Shown: piece by piece, positions 17,924 to 26,428 of the stretch | How positions within the stretch are numbered: the first letter of the stretch is position 1 | Layout of the letters: each line of letters starts with the position of its first letter | Assembly: GCF_014701235.1 (NCBI RefSeq) | Contig: NZ_AP022873.1 | Location: forward strand, 1,240,001 to 1,304,000 | Origin: Dissulfurispira thermophila | Lineage (GTDB): Bacteria > Nitrospirota > Thermodesulfovibrionia > Thermodesulfovibrionales > Dissulfurispiraceae | Direction of reading: 5' to 3' | Length of the DNA: 64,000 bases | The notes under the pieces: model-generated | Seen by the model: the letters and a program-made list of their open reading frames with translations, nothing else | Told to the model about the DNA's origin: nothing | Database searches by the model: none | Position numbers and translations under genes: made by a program

Positions 17924-18989
17924 TGTCTAAATCCTCTAATATTTTAATTGCTTTTTTATATTCGTCCCATTGACCTAAATCTATATAATCTTTTTCTTTT
18001 ATGGGATATGCTAAAACTGTTTCTTTGTTTTCTATAAGTTTGCTTATAAGTTGTGGCATATCTATGTATTTATTCAGAGTTATATAATCAAGTGCTTCTT
18101 TGTTTAAAAGGTAAACCCCGGTATTTATCTGGAATGTATGTTCCGGCTTTTCTTCTATTTTTTCAATAAATCCACCTTGCCTGGTATATACAACACCGTA
18201 GGGTACTTTGTAGTGTTGTATTGATGTTATTGTCGTAAATGATGCATTCATCTTTTTATGGTATTCGTACACATCGTTATAATTAGTATTTAGCATTATA
18301 TCGCAATTTGACACAAACAAGTCTGTATCTATGAAGTCTTTTAATAAATGTAAGCTTCCGGCTGTTCCTAAAAATTCTTCTTCCCATATAAACTCAATTT
18401 CATAATCTTTCTCTATGCTATTGAAATAAGATTCTATTACTTTTCCTTTGTAATTTAGAGTAAGATAAAATTTTTTCACACCGAATTTTTTAAATAAATC
18501 TATTATCATTTCTGTAATTGTTTTATCTTTGACCGGTAATAATGGTTTTGGTAAAACTCTGGTAAACGGATCAAGTCTTGTTCCTTTACCTCCTGCCATT
18601 ATAACTACAGGAATATCTTTTAACTTCTTCTCTAATATTTCTTTTTTATTGCTATCATAAAAGTCTGTCCATCTATAATATCCAACTACCTTTTTTTCTC
18701 TATCTAATATCGGAAGAAGTTCTACCCGGTTTTCAAAAATCAACTTTTTTATTTCTTCTTTTGATAGATTTTCTGTAGCGTAAATCGGTTTTCTATGGTA
18801 TATACTCTCTATTGTTCCTTCTATCGTTCCTGTCTTTAATATGTATCTACGGATATCCCCGTCTGTTATAGTTCCAAGAAGGATATTATTTTCATCTACT
18901 ACAAAAAGCACCTTCTCGGAAGTTTCATCTAATTTTTTTAGGGCTTCCTTTATTGAAGCTGTAAGGTTAATAATTAGATTTTTATCCAT
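17916..18989 (-). CDS. CBS-domain sugar nucleotidyltransferase (PtmE/GlmE-like)
   Basis: Residues 1-120 form two CBS motifs (VLFVVDENNILLGTITDGDI, then VELLPILDREKKVVGYY). Residues about 125-355 are a nucleotidyltransferase with VVIMAGGKGTRLDPFT and LPKPLLPV, the hallmark NTP loop. Further segments are VSNCDIML and GVYLLN. Proteins of this layout make the GDP-amino-sugar that feeds legionaminic acid synthesis in Campylobacter (PtmE). The same role is likely here. The CBS pair may bind adenosyl ligands and regulate activity. Confidence 0.85.
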   Translation of the reverse strand: MDKNLIINLTASIKEALKKLDETSEKVLFVVDENNILLGTITDGDIRRYILKTGTIEGTIESIYHRKPIYATENLSKEEIKKLIFENRVELLPILDREKKVVGYYRWTDFYDSNKKEILEKKLKDIPVVIMAGGKGTRLDPFTRVLPKPLLPVKDKTITEMIIDLFKKFGVKKFYLTLNYKGKVIESYFNSIEKDYEIEFIWEEEFLGTAGSLHLLKDFIDTDLFVSNCDIMLNTNYNDVYEYHKKMNASFTTITSIQHYKVPYGVVYTRQGGFIEKIEEKPEHTFQINTGVYLLNKEALDYITLNKYIDMPQLISKLIENKETVLAYPIKEKDYIDLGQWDEYKKAIKILEDLDNV

Positions 18990-18995
18990 TTTCTC

Positions 18996-19670
18996 CTACC
19001 ATATCTCTTTCAACAGCATAAAACTTTCAGCATATTTGCAATTACATTGAGATCCCCTATAAGCTGCTAAGTTTTTTATATTCTCTAAACTTCTTGGAAA
19101 AGGATGTATGCCTAATTCGCTTTTATATATGCTTATTATTTGAAGTTTTTTTTCTATATAATCTGATATATCTACAAAAACATTAGGTTTAAATGGATTT
19201 GTAAACTGATTATCTGTTTCGCTTATAATTTCCATCATTAAGATTTTTTTTATAAACGGATATCTAAAAGATTTAAAGAATGGGTACAAAGCTTTAAAAA
19301 CAACTCTATGATCAGAATGGGGATCATTAAAAAAAGGAATATACAAAATATTTGGCTTTACTTTATTTATTACTTTACTAAAATTTTCTATAAGAATTGG
19401 GATTTCATTATCTGTTAGAGAAGATGGCTTTAATTCAAAATTAAAAAAACCATTAAAACCATACATACTTATGACCTGTTTTATTTCTTCATTTCTTCTT
19501 TTTACATCTTCTTCACTAAATCCATATTCTACCTTTACATTCGTAATGTTACACCAGTATATACGTGTTGCATCACTGGTTCCTTCTTCTTTATGCTTTA
19601 TAATAATTCCACCTGCCCCCAAAGTTTCATCATCCGGATGAGGTGAAACTATTAGGATATTTTTTGTCAT
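18996..19670 (-). CDS. PIG-L/LmbE-family de-N-acetylase
   Basis: The zinc-binding motif SPHPDDETLGAGG is at about residues 9-21, and the second motif, PHSDHRVV, follows near residue 110. Both are intact. Family members remove acetyl groups from N-acetyl-hexosamine glycolipids, mycothiol precursors and nucleotide-linked sugars. The gene overlaps a formyltransferase by four bases, so deacetylation followed by N-formylation of the same nitrogen is a plausible two-step job (inference). Confidence 0.85.
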   Translation of the reverse strand: MTKNILIVSPHPDDETLGAGGIIIKHKEEGTSDATRIYWCNITNVKVEYGFSEEDVKRRNEEIKQVISMYGFNGFFNFELKPSSLTDNEIPILIENFSKVINKVKPNILYIPFFNDPHSDHRVVFKALYPFFKSFRYPFIKKILMMEIISETDNQFTNPFKPNVFVDISDYIEKKLQIISIYKSELGIHPFPRSLENIKNLAAYRGSQCNCKYAESFMLLKEIW

Positions 19671-20551
19671 ATTAAATATTCTCCCTCTTTTATTGTGTCT
19701 GGAAGCTCATGCTCTATTAACCAAACAGCGTTTTCATAACACTTAACTAATATATTTTTACCTTCTACTTTTAAAACCTGTCCATGCTCTATATTAGCAA
19801 AATTTGTCTTATATTCTCTTATTTTCCAAACTTTATAGAGTTTACTTCTATATCTAACATCAGCACCTATATATGGATGAGTCAAAGCTCTTACTAAATT
19901 ATATATGGCTCTACTTGACATTCTGAAATCAATAATTCCATCAGTATAATTTCTTTTTCGCCAATAATTTGCCTTCATATTATTTTGCGGAACTCTTTGG
20001 CAATCTCCATTCATTAATTGATGAGTAAACTCTTCTATTTGCACTAAAGCTGTTTCGGTTATTTTGTTGTAAAGAGAATTTGCATCATCTTCATAATCTA
20101 CGGCTATTATTTTTTGAGAAATTATATCTCCAGAATCTGCTCCTTCATCCATAAAAAAGAAGGTCGAAGCAGTTTCATCAAGTCCTAAAAATAGTGTCCA
20201 TATAATTGGGTGTCTACCTCTATTTTTAGGCAATGGAGCCGGATGAAATCCAATAACTCCTAATTTAGGTATTTCCAAAATTTCATTTTTTATTATTTGT
20301 GACCAGCCAAAACAATAGATAACATCAGGATTAAGTTCCTTAATAAAATTCACAGTTTGAATATCATTAACATTTTCTGTATAAAAATAGGGAATATTAT
20401 GCATTTTTGCCAAATATGATATATCAACAAAGTCTGCATTAAAAGAGGATTCTTTTTTTGTTATCACTCCGCATATATTAGCTTTCATATCTATTAATTT
20501 TTTTAAAGAAGCTTCAGAAAACTTAACACATCCTATAAACAATATATTCAT
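19667..20551 (-). CDS. formyltransferase family protein (methionyl-tRNA formyltransferase-like)
   Basis: The N-terminal domain shows GFHPAPLPKNRGRHPIIW, with the catalytic His, and a later DEGADSGDIIS holding the catalytic Asp. These fit the N10-formyltetrahydrofolate-dependent Fmt/ArnA family. The Asn normally two residues before the His is Gly here, a variant I recall from surface-sugar homologues. The protein is 294 residues with an Fmt-like C-terminal part. It most likely formylates an amino sugar rather than tRNA. It sits between a deacetylase and a neuC remnant. Confidence 0.8.
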   Translation of the reverse strand: MNILFIGCVKFSEASLKKLIDMKANICGVITKKESSFNADFVDISYLAKMHNIPYFYTENVNDIQTVNFIKELNPDVIYCFGWSQIIKNEILEIPKLGVIGFHPAPLPKNRGRHPIIWTLFLGLDETASTFFFMDEGADSGDIISQKIIAVDYEDDANSLYNKITETALVQIEEFTHQLMNGDCQRVPQNNMKANYWRKRNYTDGIIDFRMSSRAIYNLVRALTHPYIGADVRYRSKLYKVWKIREYKTNFANIEHGQVLKVEGKNILVKCYENAVWLIEHELPDTIKEGEYLI

Positions 20552-20940
20552 TTTCCATCATCCTCTGTTATGTCTATATAATAGAATACTTTCTTTAAAT
20601 CATTTAATCTAACTTTTTTTAAAACATCTATAATCTTTTCAGATGCTTGTCCATCTCCATAAGGATTTTTTATATTTTCAAGAATTTCCTTAAATTCTCG
20701 TGAATATAACTTTTTTATTGCTTCTTTGATTGAATAATAATCCGGCTGACAATCTATTACGCTTTTTGCTTTTATTCTTCCTTTCTGTCTATCTCCTATG
20801 TCTATAGTTCCGATTTTAAATGAGGGGGCTTCTATTATTCCACTTGAAGAATTTCCAACTACCGCATCAACATATTGCATAGTGGATAAATAAAGGAGTT
20901 GTCCCATATTAGTAATGTCATGTTTAGAATTACAAACCAC
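20548..20940 (-). pseudogene. 3' remnant of a hydrolysing UDP-GlcNAc 2-epimerase (NeuC/LegG-like)
   Basis: The frame encodes only the C-terminal third of a NeuC/LegG-type epimerase: LLYLSTMQYVDAVVGNSSSG, then EAPSF, GDRQKGRIKA and the closing helices. Normal length is about 370-390 residues, and only 130 codons are open, from a GTG at 20940. The first ten residues do not resemble the family. The break lies at the junction with the Gfo/Idh gene, whose stop overlaps it. It cannot form the substrate pocket. If no other copy exists, the pathway lacks this step. Confidence 0.85.
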
Positions 20941-21820
20941 ATCGTTTCATGCCTTCAGATAAAATTCTCATAAGCTCAACAGTCTGATTTGTTTCAATTG
21001 GCTGAATCGAGTTCTCAATCATAAATATAAAATTTTGTAGTGTCCTTTTGAATGCCACAAATGAATCCATACAATCAGCCCTAAAATAGCTTGTATCGCT
21101 GTAAAACTCTATTCTCATAGTTAATGGTGATTTATCTCCTAAGCAGTCTATCTCAACAACAAAACCTTCTGCTGTTTCTATAGTGAATGAATCATGACTA
21201 CAAATGTTTCTTCTTATATTTCTAAATGTAAACGGGCAAACACTGAATATACCTTCTAACATGTGGATTCCATATTTTTCCCAGCTTTTTATAGTAGTAC
21301 CCCTTATAAGCTTAATTTTTCCAAATTCATTGATATCACGCTTGATAATATCTAACTCAGGGGAGTATCTAATAGCTGAACAACTCATTAGTTTTGCTCT
21401 TTTAAGATATGTTTCAAAACATAAAACATCATTCATATTTAAAGAAAGTGGTTTATCTATAAAAACATATTTATCTGCTTCTAAAAATATAGAAGCTATT
21501 TCTCTATGACACTGCCAATCATCTCTAGCAATAATGACTGCATCCACATAATCAATCATATCCTCATACTTCTCAACCACATTCTCAATTTTTGTAGCCT
21601 TTGCGATTTTTATACTCTCATTAATATTTTGAGTCCAAATATGCGTAACCTTTGCTCCACAGATTCCAAAATCAACTTTTTCTTTAGCTCGTAGATATGC
21701 ATAAATATTTGACCATTCTGATTGTTTCATGCTCTCATCATCATAGCCATTAAAAATGGCTGAAAATGAATACGGATGCCCATTACCTTCGCTAATTCCT
21801 ATCATGCCTATTCTTATCAT
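20930..21820 (-). CDS. Gfo/Idh/MocA-family oxidoreductase
   Basis: The N-terminal Rossmann region (RIGMIGISEGNGHPYSFS) is followed by VDAVIIARDDWQCHREIA and then YVFIDKPLSLN, which contains the family EKP-like motif as DKP. This layout is typical of NAD(P)-dependent sugar dehydrogenases. At 296 residues it is shorter than most members but has no visible break. Homologues accompany nonulosonate genes in other bacteria. Here it probably oxidises or reduces a sugar nucleotide or nonulosonate (inference). It lies two bases after the NeuB gene. Confidence 0.8.
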   Translation of the reverse strand: MIRIGMIGISEGNGHPYSFSAIFNGYDDESMKQSEWSNIYAYLRAKEKVDFGICGAKVTHIWTQNINESIKIAKATKIENVVEKYEDMIDYVDAVIIARDDWQCHREIASIFLEADKYVFIDKPLSLNMNDVLCFETYLKRAKLMSCSAIRYSPELDIIKRDINEFGKIKLIRGTTIKSWEKYGIHMLEGIFSVCPFTFRNIRRNICSHDSFTIETAEGFVVEIDCLGDKSPLTMRIEFYSDTSYFRADCMDSFVAFKRTLQNFIFMIENSIQPIETNQTVELMRILSEGMKRCGL

Positions 21821-21822
21821 AA

Positions 21823-22884
21823 TTATATGATGTCTTCCTTTTTTAAGATGTGATCATATTTCAAGTCTTTATTGACCTTGTGCCCAACAACAAAATCGGT
21901 CAACTCAGGAGCAAGCCCATTGCCCGGTCTTTTGTAGTCAATATCATCGTAGGTAATTATCTCTCCCTTCTTCATATCCCTTCTCAGAACTATGCTTCTT
22001 CTAAACTCTACTATTCTTTCTGGCGTCTCTGTAACCACTATCCTATATGAGCCCATCGCTTTATATATACGATTTGCATTTTCTACGATGGCTTTCAACT
22101 CATCTGGGGTAGCAGAAACTTTATGGTCCCAGCCTTCCATGTTTTTATCAAGTGTGAAATGCTTTTCAATAACACATGCGCCAAGTGCTACAGCAGCTAA
22201 GGGGATAGCAATCCCAATAGTATGGTCTGAAAAGCCTATTGGATATTCGGGGTAGATATTCATAAGTGTTTTAATGTTATTGAGATGGACGTCCTCATCT
22301 CTTGGAGGATATGTTGATACACAATGTAAAATGACTATCTGATTATTGCCAGCTTTTTCTATTGTTTTTATGGCTTTATCAATTTCGTAAAACTCACTAA
22401 GGCCAGTTGATATAACCATAGGTTTTCCCTTTTTGGCTAAATACTCCAAGAACGGGTAGTTGTTTAAGTCCATTGATGCCACTTTTATAAAAGGTGCTTG
22501 CATCATATCCACCAAAAAATCAGCCTCTTTTTTACTAAAAGGTGTAGATATACAATCAATACCAATTTTATCAGCAAAAGCCTTTAACTCCAAAAGCTTT
22601 TCTTCTGAAAGCGAATATTTATCTACGATTTCTTCTAAAGTATAATCGGTTCTATTTCTGTAATCATCGTTTAGAAAAAAGTTATCTTCGTATTTCTTCC
22701 TTGAAAATATACTATCTTTAGTCCAGCTCTGGAATTTCACACAATCTGAGCCAGCTTCTTTTGCAGCAACTATAAGTTTTTTTGCTAAATCCATATCGCC
22801 GTTATGATTTGCACCAATTTCAGCGATTATATACGGCTTGCAGAAGTTAAATACTTCTTTTTTTTCAGTCAATTTTACTTTCAT
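21823..22884 (-). CDS. neuB: nonulosonic acid synthase (N-acetylneuraminate synthase family, LegI/NeuB)
   Basis: The NeuB barrel starts PYIIAEIGANHNGDMDLA with the conserved Glu and Asn-His. It continues through DCVKFQSWTKDSIFS, CISTPFSKKEAD, VISTGLSEF, LHCVSTYPP and IGFSDHTIG to VIEKHFTLDKNMEGWDHK. A C-terminal SAF/antifreeze-like domain (RRDMKKGEIITYDDI) is present. At 353 residues it is complete. It condenses a ManNAc-type sugar with phosphoenolpyruvate to the C9 acid. It is a different and more AT-rich gene than the truncated neuB start at 23.8-23.96 kb. Confidence 0.9.
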   Translation of the reverse strand: MKVKLTEKKEVFNFCKPYIIAEIGANHNGDMDLAKKLIVAAKEAGSDCVKFQSWTKDSIFSRKKYEDNFFLNDDYRNRTDYTLEEIVDKYSLSEEKLLELKAFADKIGIDCISTPFSKKEADFLVDMMQAPFIKVASMDLNNYPFLEYLAKKGKPMVISTGLSEFYEIDKAIKTIEKAGNNQIVILHCVSTYPPRDEDVHLNNIKTLMNIYPEYPIGFSDHTIGIAIPLAAVALGACVIEKHFTLDKNMEGWDHKVSATPDELKAIVENANRIYKAMGSYRIVVTETPERIVEFRRSIVLRRDMKKGEIITYDDIDYKRPGNGLAPELTDFVVGHKVNKDLKYDHILKKEDII

Positions 22885-22897
22885 ATATATGCCTCCT

Positions 22898-23719
22898 TTA
22901 AATTAGTTCCCACCATAATAATTTATCCCTATTAGCATCGGACAATAACTTAGCTATATCAAAATCAGATAAACCATACAAATAACTTATTTCAGACTCG
23001 TATCCACCGAAAAGTCTATTCAAAGTGAGAAAGTGTCTTTTTTTAACATCTATGCACTTCATATAGGTTTGAACATTAATTTGCCCTAATCCTGCCGTGT
23101 TTTGCGGATGTTGTCTGTAGTAGGTCACGGTATCGTTAGTAAAGATAACACTCTTTCCCTCAAGTAATAAAATAGAAAATAAATACCAATCTATCGCAAT
23201 CAAATCTTCTGGAATATTTACACTTTTAACATCTATTAACCTCAGCGCTGTATTTGTAAATCCAAATATATTTTTATTCCTTATAAAACTGTAGTCAAGT
23301 AATGATAAATTGTTTAGTCTATAGGATATATAATTTTCTTCGTAAACTCCATTATCGTTGAAAAGACTTAAATCGTTAACAACGATATCGTATCTTTCCA
23401 AAAGCTCTATTGATTTTTCAACTCTATTATTTGCGAAATAATCATCGCTATCCCCAAAAATTATTATATCGTATCCATTGGATATACAATAATTAATACC
23501 GTACTCTCTATTTTTTGCAATTGTATCGGAATATTTAAGCTCTATAATATTCAGATCTGAATCATATAACCTTTTAATTTCCTCAAAATCTTCATAATTG
23601 TCATTGACAACAATTATATCAAAATTTTTATATGTCTGCTGTTTTAAAGATTCAATGAATGTATGCAAATAGTCTTTATTTTGTGGGAAAATAGTTGTCA
23701 AAAATGCTATCTTTTTCAT
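22898..23719 (-). CDS. family 2-type glycosyltransferase
   Basis: This is a GT-A fold enzyme. The N-terminus KIAFLTTIFPQNKDYLHTF leads into QQTYKNFDIIVVNDNYEDF, and the metal-binding DxD is in IIIFGDSDDYF (about residues 90-100). The WYLF...YYRQHPQNTAG segment near 195-225 is typical of the C-terminal half. It is the only clear GT2 enzyme in the locus. Its start overlaps the end of the truncated neuB frame by one base, and it lies in the AT-rich block. Confidence 0.85.
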   Translation of the reverse strand: MKKIAFLTTIFPQNKDYLHTFIESLKQQTYKNFDIIVVNDNYEDFEEIKRLYDSDLNIIELKYSDTIAKNREYGINYCISNGYDIIIFGDSDDYFANNRVEKSIELLERYDIVVNDLSLFNDNGVYEENYISYRLNNLSLLDYSFIRNKNIFGFTNTALRLIDVKSVNIPEDLIAIDWYLFSILLLEGKSVIFTNDTVTYYRQHPQNTAGLGQINVQTYMKCIDVKKRHFLTLNRLFGGYESEISYLYGLSDFDIAKLLSDANRDKLLWWELI

Positions 23720-23961
23720 TATGTTGGCAATTCTCCAGTATTTAAGAAAATAATTTTTGATGAATAATTCTTTGTCACAGCGATATTATCAAGCATAAGA
23801 TTTTCCCCAATTAAAACTTCACTTATAACCTCTTCTGCCTTAAAAGTTTGAAACTTCACTGCATCTGCCCCTGCTTCTACCGCAATGTCTACAAGCTTTT
23901 TGGCTAAGCCTATATCCCTATTGTGATTAACTCCTGCTTCGGCTATTATAAAAGTCTTCAT
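23719..23961 (-). pseudogene. 5' remnant of a second neuB gene
   Basis: The first 48 residues (FIIAEAGVNHNRDIGLAKKL, then EAGADAVKFQTFKAEEV) are a canonical NeuB N-terminus. From about position 23820 the frame continues with 30 unrelated residues ending FLNTGELPT and stops. The PEP- and metal-binding barrel and the SAF domain are missing. Base composition changes at the same point: 25 of 60 bases are G/C at 23821-23880, against 18 of 60 at 23761-23820. It marks a recombination junction. Confidence 0.85.
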
Positions 23962-24585
23962 TTTGCAGGAACTCCTTTTACTGCTGCCCCGTCAGGCACA
24001 TTAGTAATTACTACCGAGCCTGCCCCTATTAATGCACCCTTCCCTATTTTAATGCCGTGTATAACCGTAGCCCCCGCACCTATAAAAGTGCCTTCACCGA
24101 TAATGCAGCCACCTGACATAACAGCACCGGAACATATGTGGACATGGCTGCTTATAATGCAGTCATGCTCAACAATAGCTCTTGTGTTTACAATTGTGTT
24201 TTCGCCTATTAATGCATTTGTCTGAACAATAGCACCTGCCATAACCTGAACTCCTTCCAGAATCTGTGACTTGTCTGAAATAATTGCGGACGGATGGATG
24301 AGGGTGGGTATTGAAAATCCAGCATGCTTAACTTTTTCATACATGGCTTTTCTTTTGCTATTGTCTTTCACGCTTCCAATGGCAATGCATGCGTGCTTAA
24401 TCCCCTTTCCATAGAGTTCCAACAGGACACTATCATCACCAAGCACAGTGACTCCAGACACCTCAGAATCAACATCAAGCTGCGCGTCTAATATGCCAAC
24501 AATTTCGTATTGGCAAGAGGTTTTTATTAAGTCTATCAAGACCCTTGCGTGCCCCCCCCCCGCCTAATATTACAATCTTCTGCAT
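23958..24585 (-). CDS. sugar O/N-acyltransferase (NeuD/LegH/PglD-like), out of frame at a poly-G tract
   Basis: ATG 24585 begins MQKIVILGG, then a run of ten G, then HARVLIDLIK in the next frame. With nine G the frame would be continuous, giving the usual NeuD/PglD start (GGGGHARVLID). The remainder, from 24539, is a complete left-handed beta-helix acyltransferase with the catalytic His in TRAIVEHDCII and hexapeptide repeats to VKGVPAK. In the legionaminate pathway this place is held by LegH, which acetylates the amino sugar made by LegC. As sequenced, the full protein cannot be made without slippage. See the poly-G finding. Confidence 0.8.
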
Positions 24586-25264
24586 TGGTTCTTTCACTCT
24601 CTTTGACAGTAGATGCATCTACTGAAAATTTAATTCCTGCAAATTCAATAAAAGCACCTGGCATTTTAGGATAAGTAGTTGCCCTTACCCTTCTTTTGAT
24701 TTCTTCCTCTGACATATTACTGGTAATTCTACACAAATCATTAAGTTCTTTTCTCGTAAACGGTTTTCTTTTCCATTGTTCCTCACTCTTTGGCAACGGC
24801 TTGTTAGATAAAATTAAAGAAAATATCTCCACAAAAGCCATATAAATATAGGCATAACATCTCTGGGTAAGTGAATAGACTGTATCACCATCAAAGATTG
24901 GGAATCGCTTCACGGTAATGATATTTCCTGAATCCACTCTTTCTGTCATATGATGAACCGTAATACCAAATTCCTTCTCATTATTGTATATAGCAAAATT
25001 TGTACAGCCTATTCCGGGATATTCAGGAGGTCCCGGGTGAAAATTTATTGCTGCTACTTTCGTATTTCCAAGTACCTGCTCGGGAACTATCCATGGAGAG
25101 ATATATGAGATTACATAATCAAAATGGTTGGTCAGCAATTGAGCAGGAAACGGCTCGCCTACACTTCCAAATATTATTTTAGATGAGGAGAAAAAATTGG
25201 ACTTAATGATTTCTGCTGCCTCTTGAGAAAAAGGTTTTTGTTTTGCTAAAAATAATATCTTCAT
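24536..25264 (-). CDS. formyltransferase family protein (sugar N-formyltransferase-like)
   Basis: The Fmt-type catalytic triad is visible: Asn and His in AAINFHPGPPEYPGIG (about residues 71-86) and Asp in ERVDSGNII (about 110). The N-terminal Rossmann segment is KILFLAKQKPFSQEA. The C-terminal part carries KMPGAFIEF, seen in the dTDP/UDP-sugar formyltransferase group. It would use N10-formyltetrahydrofolate to formylate the 4-amino sugar from LegC, competing with the acetyltransferase next door (inference). The last nine residues read through the poly-G run (RRGGGTQGS), so the true C-terminus depends on tract length. Confidence 0.85.
   Translation of the reverse strand: MKILFLAKQKPFSQEAAEIIKSNFFSSSKIIFGSVGEPFPAQLLTNHFDYVISYISPWIVPEQVLGNTKVAAINFHPGPPEYPGIGCTNFAIYNNEKEFGITVHHMTERVDSGNIITVKRFPIFDGDTVYSLTQRCYAYIYMAFVEIFSLILSNKPLPKSEEQWKRKPFTRKELNDLCRITSNMSEEEIKRRVRATTYPKMPGAFIEFAGIKFSVDASTVKESERTNAEDCNIRRGGGTQGS
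24552..24561. repeat. homopolymer of ten C (G on the coding strand), possible phase-variation tract
   Basis: Ten consecutive C on the plus strand lie inside the overlap of the formyltransferase 3' end and the acyltransferase 5' end. I see no other G/C homopolymer of similar length in the window. Length changes here alter the reading frame of both genes. Confidence 0.85.
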
Positions 25265-25267
25265 TTG

Positions 25268-26428
25268 TCAGTTCCTATTAAAATAATTTTTAATATTTTC
25301 CACAACTATTACAATATCTCTGGAAGTCAAATTAACACTACAAGGGAGATTTATGCAGGTCTCATAAGCTTTAACTGCATTCTCAATCCTATAAGTCTGA
25401 GAGTTTTTATACATTGGCAAAGTGTGTATCAGCTTCCAGACAGGTCTAACCTGAATATTCCTTGACAGGAGATATTTAATCAATTTCTTCTTATGTCTTT
25501 TTGCAACTTTTATTGTATAGAACCAGAAATTGCTTTTAACCTGCTTATTTTCCCATAAGAATTTTACATCTTTTATCTCTGACAGTAAGTCTGAATATAT
25601 TGAAGCGTTCTTCCTCTTAGTATTAACGAATTCCTGAATACGCTCCAGCTGTGCTACCCCCATAGCTGCCTGTATGTTTGTCAGTCTGTAGTTATAGCCT
25701 ATTTCATTGTGATAATATTCTAAGGGGTCTTTTTTGGCCTGTGTGCATAAATGCCTTATCCTCTCCGAAAGCCTTTTATCATTAGTTACAACCATTCCAC
25801 CGCCGCCTGTTGTTATTATCTTGTTGCCGTTGAAAGAGAAGCAGCCTATCCTGCCAAAAGAACCTGTCCTTTTTCCTTTATACTCAGAGCCAAGGCTCTC
25901 TGTAGCATCTTCTATTACATGGATATTATATTTTTTTGAAACCTCAAGCAAAGGATCCATGTCCGCAGGATGTCCGAATATATGGACAGGTATGATTGCC
26001 TTTACTTTCCTGCCGCTCTTTCTGTTATAAGTAAAACCATCCTTGCCCTGCTTGCATTCATTTTTTATAAACTCAGATATCTTCTTAACATCAATACACA
26101 ATGTATCCTTATCACAATCCATGAAGACCGGATAAGCGCCGCAATATCTAACTGCATTTACTGGAGCAATAAATGTCAAGGCAGGGACAATAACCTCGTC
26201 CCCGGGACTGATGCCACAGGCCACAAGACTTATATGCAAGGCAGATGTACCATTAACTGTTGCAACTGCATATCCTGTCCCTGAGTAAGAGGCAAGCATT
26301 TTCTCGAATTTTTCAACATAATCGCCTACAGAAGAGACCCATCCTGTATCAAGACACTCTTTGATATATTTCCATTCATTGCCGGATATCTCTGGTTCCG
26401 AGAGCGGGATTTTCCAATTTTTAGACAT
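25268..26428 (-). CDS. legC: LegC-family sugar-nucleotide aminotransferase (DegT/DnrJ/EryC1/StrS fold)
   Basis: The protein begins WKIPLSEPEISGNEWKYI, with TGWVSSVGDYVEKFE and the cofactor-binding TVNGTSALHISL typical of LegC. The Asp pocket is in VHIFGHPADM and VIEDATESLGS, and the PLP lysine is in CFSFNGNKIITTGGGG. At 386 residues it is complete. It transaminates the 4-keto sugar made by LegB. Its start overlaps the end of legB by eight bases, and its stop is followed within three bases by the formyltransferase. Confidence 0.9.
   Translation of the reverse strand: MSKNWKIPLSEPEISGNEWKYIKECLDTGWVSSVGDYVEKFEKMLASYSGTGYAVATVNGTSALHISLVACGISPGDEVIVPALTFIAPVNAVRYCGAYPVFMDCDKDTLCIDVKKISEFIKNECKQGKDGFTYNRKSGRKVKAIIPVHIFGHPADMDPLLEVSKKYNIHVIEDATESLGSEYKGKRTGSFGRIGCFSFNGNKIITTGGGGMVVTNDKRLSERIRHLCTQAKKDPLEYYHNEIGYNYRLTNIQAAMGVAQLERIQEFVNTKRKNASIYSDLLSEIKDVKFLWENKQVKSNFWFYTIKVAKRHKKKLIKYLLSRNIQVRPVWKLIHTLPMYKNSQTYRIENAVKAYETCINLPCSVNLTSRDIVIVVENIKNYFNRN

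Noticed and set aside
20548-20940. Treating the 130-residue frame as a complete small gene.
   Set aside because: It matches only the C-terminal third of hydrolysing 2-epimerases and begins at a GTG inside the Gfo/Idh overlap.
24536-24560. The RRGGGTQGS tail as a genuine formyltransferase C-terminus.
   Set aside because: It is only the reading of the G run and the acyltransferase start in another frame. Length changes would alter it.
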